Part shown: positions 6,098 to 7,179 of the stretch, piece after piece
How the letters are laid out: every line of letters begins with the position of its first letter
How positions within the stretch are numbered: the stretch's first letter is position 1
Assembly (NCBI GenBank): GCA_027016675.1
Contig: JALUSH010000254.1
Location: 1-7,179, forward strand
Direction of reading: 5' to 3'
Origin: Thermodesulfovibrio sp.
GTDB taxonomy: Bacteria; Nitrospirota; Thermodesulfovibrionia; Thermodesulfovibrionales; JdFR-85
DNA: 7,179 bases
Made by a program: the position numbers and the translations under genes
The notes under the pieces: model-generated
Database searches by the model: none
Seen by the model: the letters and a program-made list of their open reading frames with translations, nothing else
What the model was told of the DNA's origin: nothing

Positions 6098-7145
6098 TTG
6101 TCTCTATAACACCATCCGGGCCAGCACTCATGAGTTGATATCCCTTCCCATCCCCTGATATTCTGTATATATAATTGTTACCCCAGGGGTCTTTTTCAAC
6201 AGGAACAGCTAATCTATCAGGGAAGGTGCCTGTCTCCAGATAATTGATTTCAATGGAAAACCTGATCCTTTCGATCTCTGCCAAGGCCTGAGACCTCTTC
6301 AGTTGTTTCATAAGGGCACCCCGTATTGTTATTAAGGAAAACAGAAATGCTACTACCATTACTAACGGAATCAGATACTTAATAACCACGGGGCTAAGAA
6401 GCCTCTTACGAGGAGACTCTTCATGGATGACTCGTTTTTCTTCCTCCAGAGGTTCTATCAGCCCCTTTTCATGAAGAGAAACCAGAGTCTTTGAAACGAG
6501 ATAGTCATCCATGCCAGAGAGGTCAACAATCACGCTGACATCATTTTCACCATCTATATACTGGAGTATCTCCTTTTCTTCCTCTGTTAGTTCCTCCTGC
6601 AATACTTCTGCGCGTTCTGTCTTTCTGAAGATTGTATCAATTGTCAATACATCCTCTATAGTAGACCACTCATCAACAATCCTGAGACCGTCCATGAGGA
6701 TATGCTGTGTGTCAAGCGATATGGGGAGTTCCCTGTCAATGGTTATATTCTGAGGACGAAATACATAACTACCTGCAGTCAGTTTAAAAAGCTGGGCAAC
6801 CTGTTCTATTATATTTTTCTTTATAAGCTCTGTTATTTCATCCCTGGAGACCAGACCTTCCTGAAGGAGTATAACACCGAAACGCTGCCCTGTCTCTTTC
6901 TGCCTGTTAAGGACTCTCTGGAGAGTAGGTTTATCTATAAGGCCCTTTTTTACTAAAATCTGCCCTATCCTTTTTTCCTCAGGTCTTCGGTGGGATTTTA
7001 CAGATATAATGTTTCCTTCTGAAAAATATATCTTTATGGTATCTATAGGGCTTTCTACCTGTAATACACCACTTTTCCTCTGAAAGTATATTAATTGAAG
7101 AATATCAGCAAGCCCAAATTCACCTATCGAGCCCTCTAAAGCCAT
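6081..7145 (-). CDS. PATAN/DUF4388 membrane protein with MshEN-like repeat and GspG-like C-terminal domain
   Basis: This 354-residue multidomain protein has no assigned function. Residues 1-50 ([20 protein letters not shown] opening, [21 protein letters not shown]) match the DUF4388/PATAN domain, which seems to resume at about 112-131. Between them, residues 59-111 carry two 24-residue units with a five-residue spacer that fit the MshEN c-di-GMP-binding pattern: Arg59, Gly61, Gly68, Leu75, Leu79, Gln82, then Arg88, Gly90, Gly97, with Asn111 at the final Gln position. Residues about 186-232 look like a winged helix. A hydrophobic segment at 253-274 is a single transmembrane helix. Residues 285-354 resemble the GspG pseudopilin globular part: a helix, [19 protein letters not shown] at 319-328, and an acidic [15 protein letters not shown] end like its calcium loop. 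There is no prepilin-peptidase site at the N-terminus. Basic residues flank both sides of the helix, so topology is uncertain. AAGGA lies four bases before the ATG. It overlaps queC. Confidence 0.85.
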   Translation of the reverse strand: MALEGSIGEFGLADILQLIYFQRKSGVLQVESPIDTIKIYFSEGNIISVKSHRRPEEKRIGQILVKKGLIDKPTLQRVLNRQKETGQRFGVILLQEGLVSRDEITELIKKNIIEQVAQLFKLTAGSYVFRPQNITIDRELPISLDTQHILMDGLRIVDEWSTIEDVLTIDTIFRKTERAEVLQEELTEEEKEILQYIDGENDVSVIVDLSGMDDYLVSKTLVSLHEKGLIEPLEEEKRVIHEESPRKRLLSPVVIKYLIPLVMVVAFLFSLITIRGALMKQLKRSQALAEIERIRFSIEINYLETGTFPDRLAVPVEKDPWGNNYIYRISGDGKGYQLMSAGPDGVIETSDDVF

Positions 7146-7179
7146 CCCTTCCTTATCCTCTTTTTAATATGAAATATAC
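7146..7179 (-). promoter_or_regulatory. Leader of the DUF4388-queC operon, truncated by the window edge
   Basis: Read on the minus strand, this leader holds GAGG (7157-7160) and AAGGA (7150-7154), the latter four bases before the ATG at 7145, which supports that start. Farther upstream it is AT-rich, with a CATATT that might serve as a -10. The rest of the promoter, if it is here, lies beyond the window. Confidence 0.4.

Noticed and set aside
6511..6956. Plus-strand open frames opposite the DUF4388 gene
   Set aside because: Serine-rich or motif-free products with no ribosome-binding site worth noting. The minus-strand frame explains the region.

Overview
The window (about 43% G+C by eye, tightly packed) looks like a Gram-negative-type bacterium that relies heavily on sigma-54 activators. 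It has seven complete genes. Two NtrC-type response regulators, an LL-diaminopimelate aminotransferase (DapL), and a PATAN/DUF4388 protein with a GspG-like pseudopilin tail together suggest Nitrospirota (Thermodesulfovibrionia-like) or a deltaproteobacterial-type lineage. This placement is inferred from gene content and has not been tested by a search.

Left, plus strand (75-3588): a purine nucleoside phosphorylase of the MTAP/MTIP family is followed after 3 bp by an NtrC-type regulator. That regulator overlaps a second, paralogous regulator by 8 bp, and the second starts at TTG behind a strong Shine-Dalgarno. The three genes look like one operon. No histidine kinase lies in the window. Both regulators keep the phosphoacceptor aspartate, the GAFTGA sigma-54 contact loop and a C-terminal Fis-type helix-turn-helix, but their recognition helices differ.

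Middle, plus strand (3721-5415): after a 132-bp gap with a candidate sigma-70 promoter and a short hairpin just before the ribosome-binding site, dapL (lysine and peptidoglycan precursor synthesis) is followed by folK (folate synthesis), which starts at GTG.

Right, minus strand (7145 down to 5381): a seven-gene layout ends with a two-gene operon reading towards folK. Its first gene encodes a multidomain membrane protein: PATAN/DUF4388 sequence, a tandem motif closely matching the MshEN c-di-GMP-binding signature, a winged-helix-like segment, one transmembrane helix and a C-terminal domain resembling the globular part of the type II secretion pseudopilin GspG. It overlaps the start of queC (7-deazaguanine synthesis for queuosine). 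queC and folK converge, and their coding ends overlap by 35 bp.

Most of the window is housekeeping metabolism plus sigma-54 regulation. The most unusual item is the DUF4388/MshEN/pseudopilin fusion, a candidate link between c-di-GMP and an envelope-facing pseudopilin-like domain. Next are the kinase-less tandem regulators coupled to a nucleoside phosphorylase. I see no RNA genes, mobile elements or CRISPR array.
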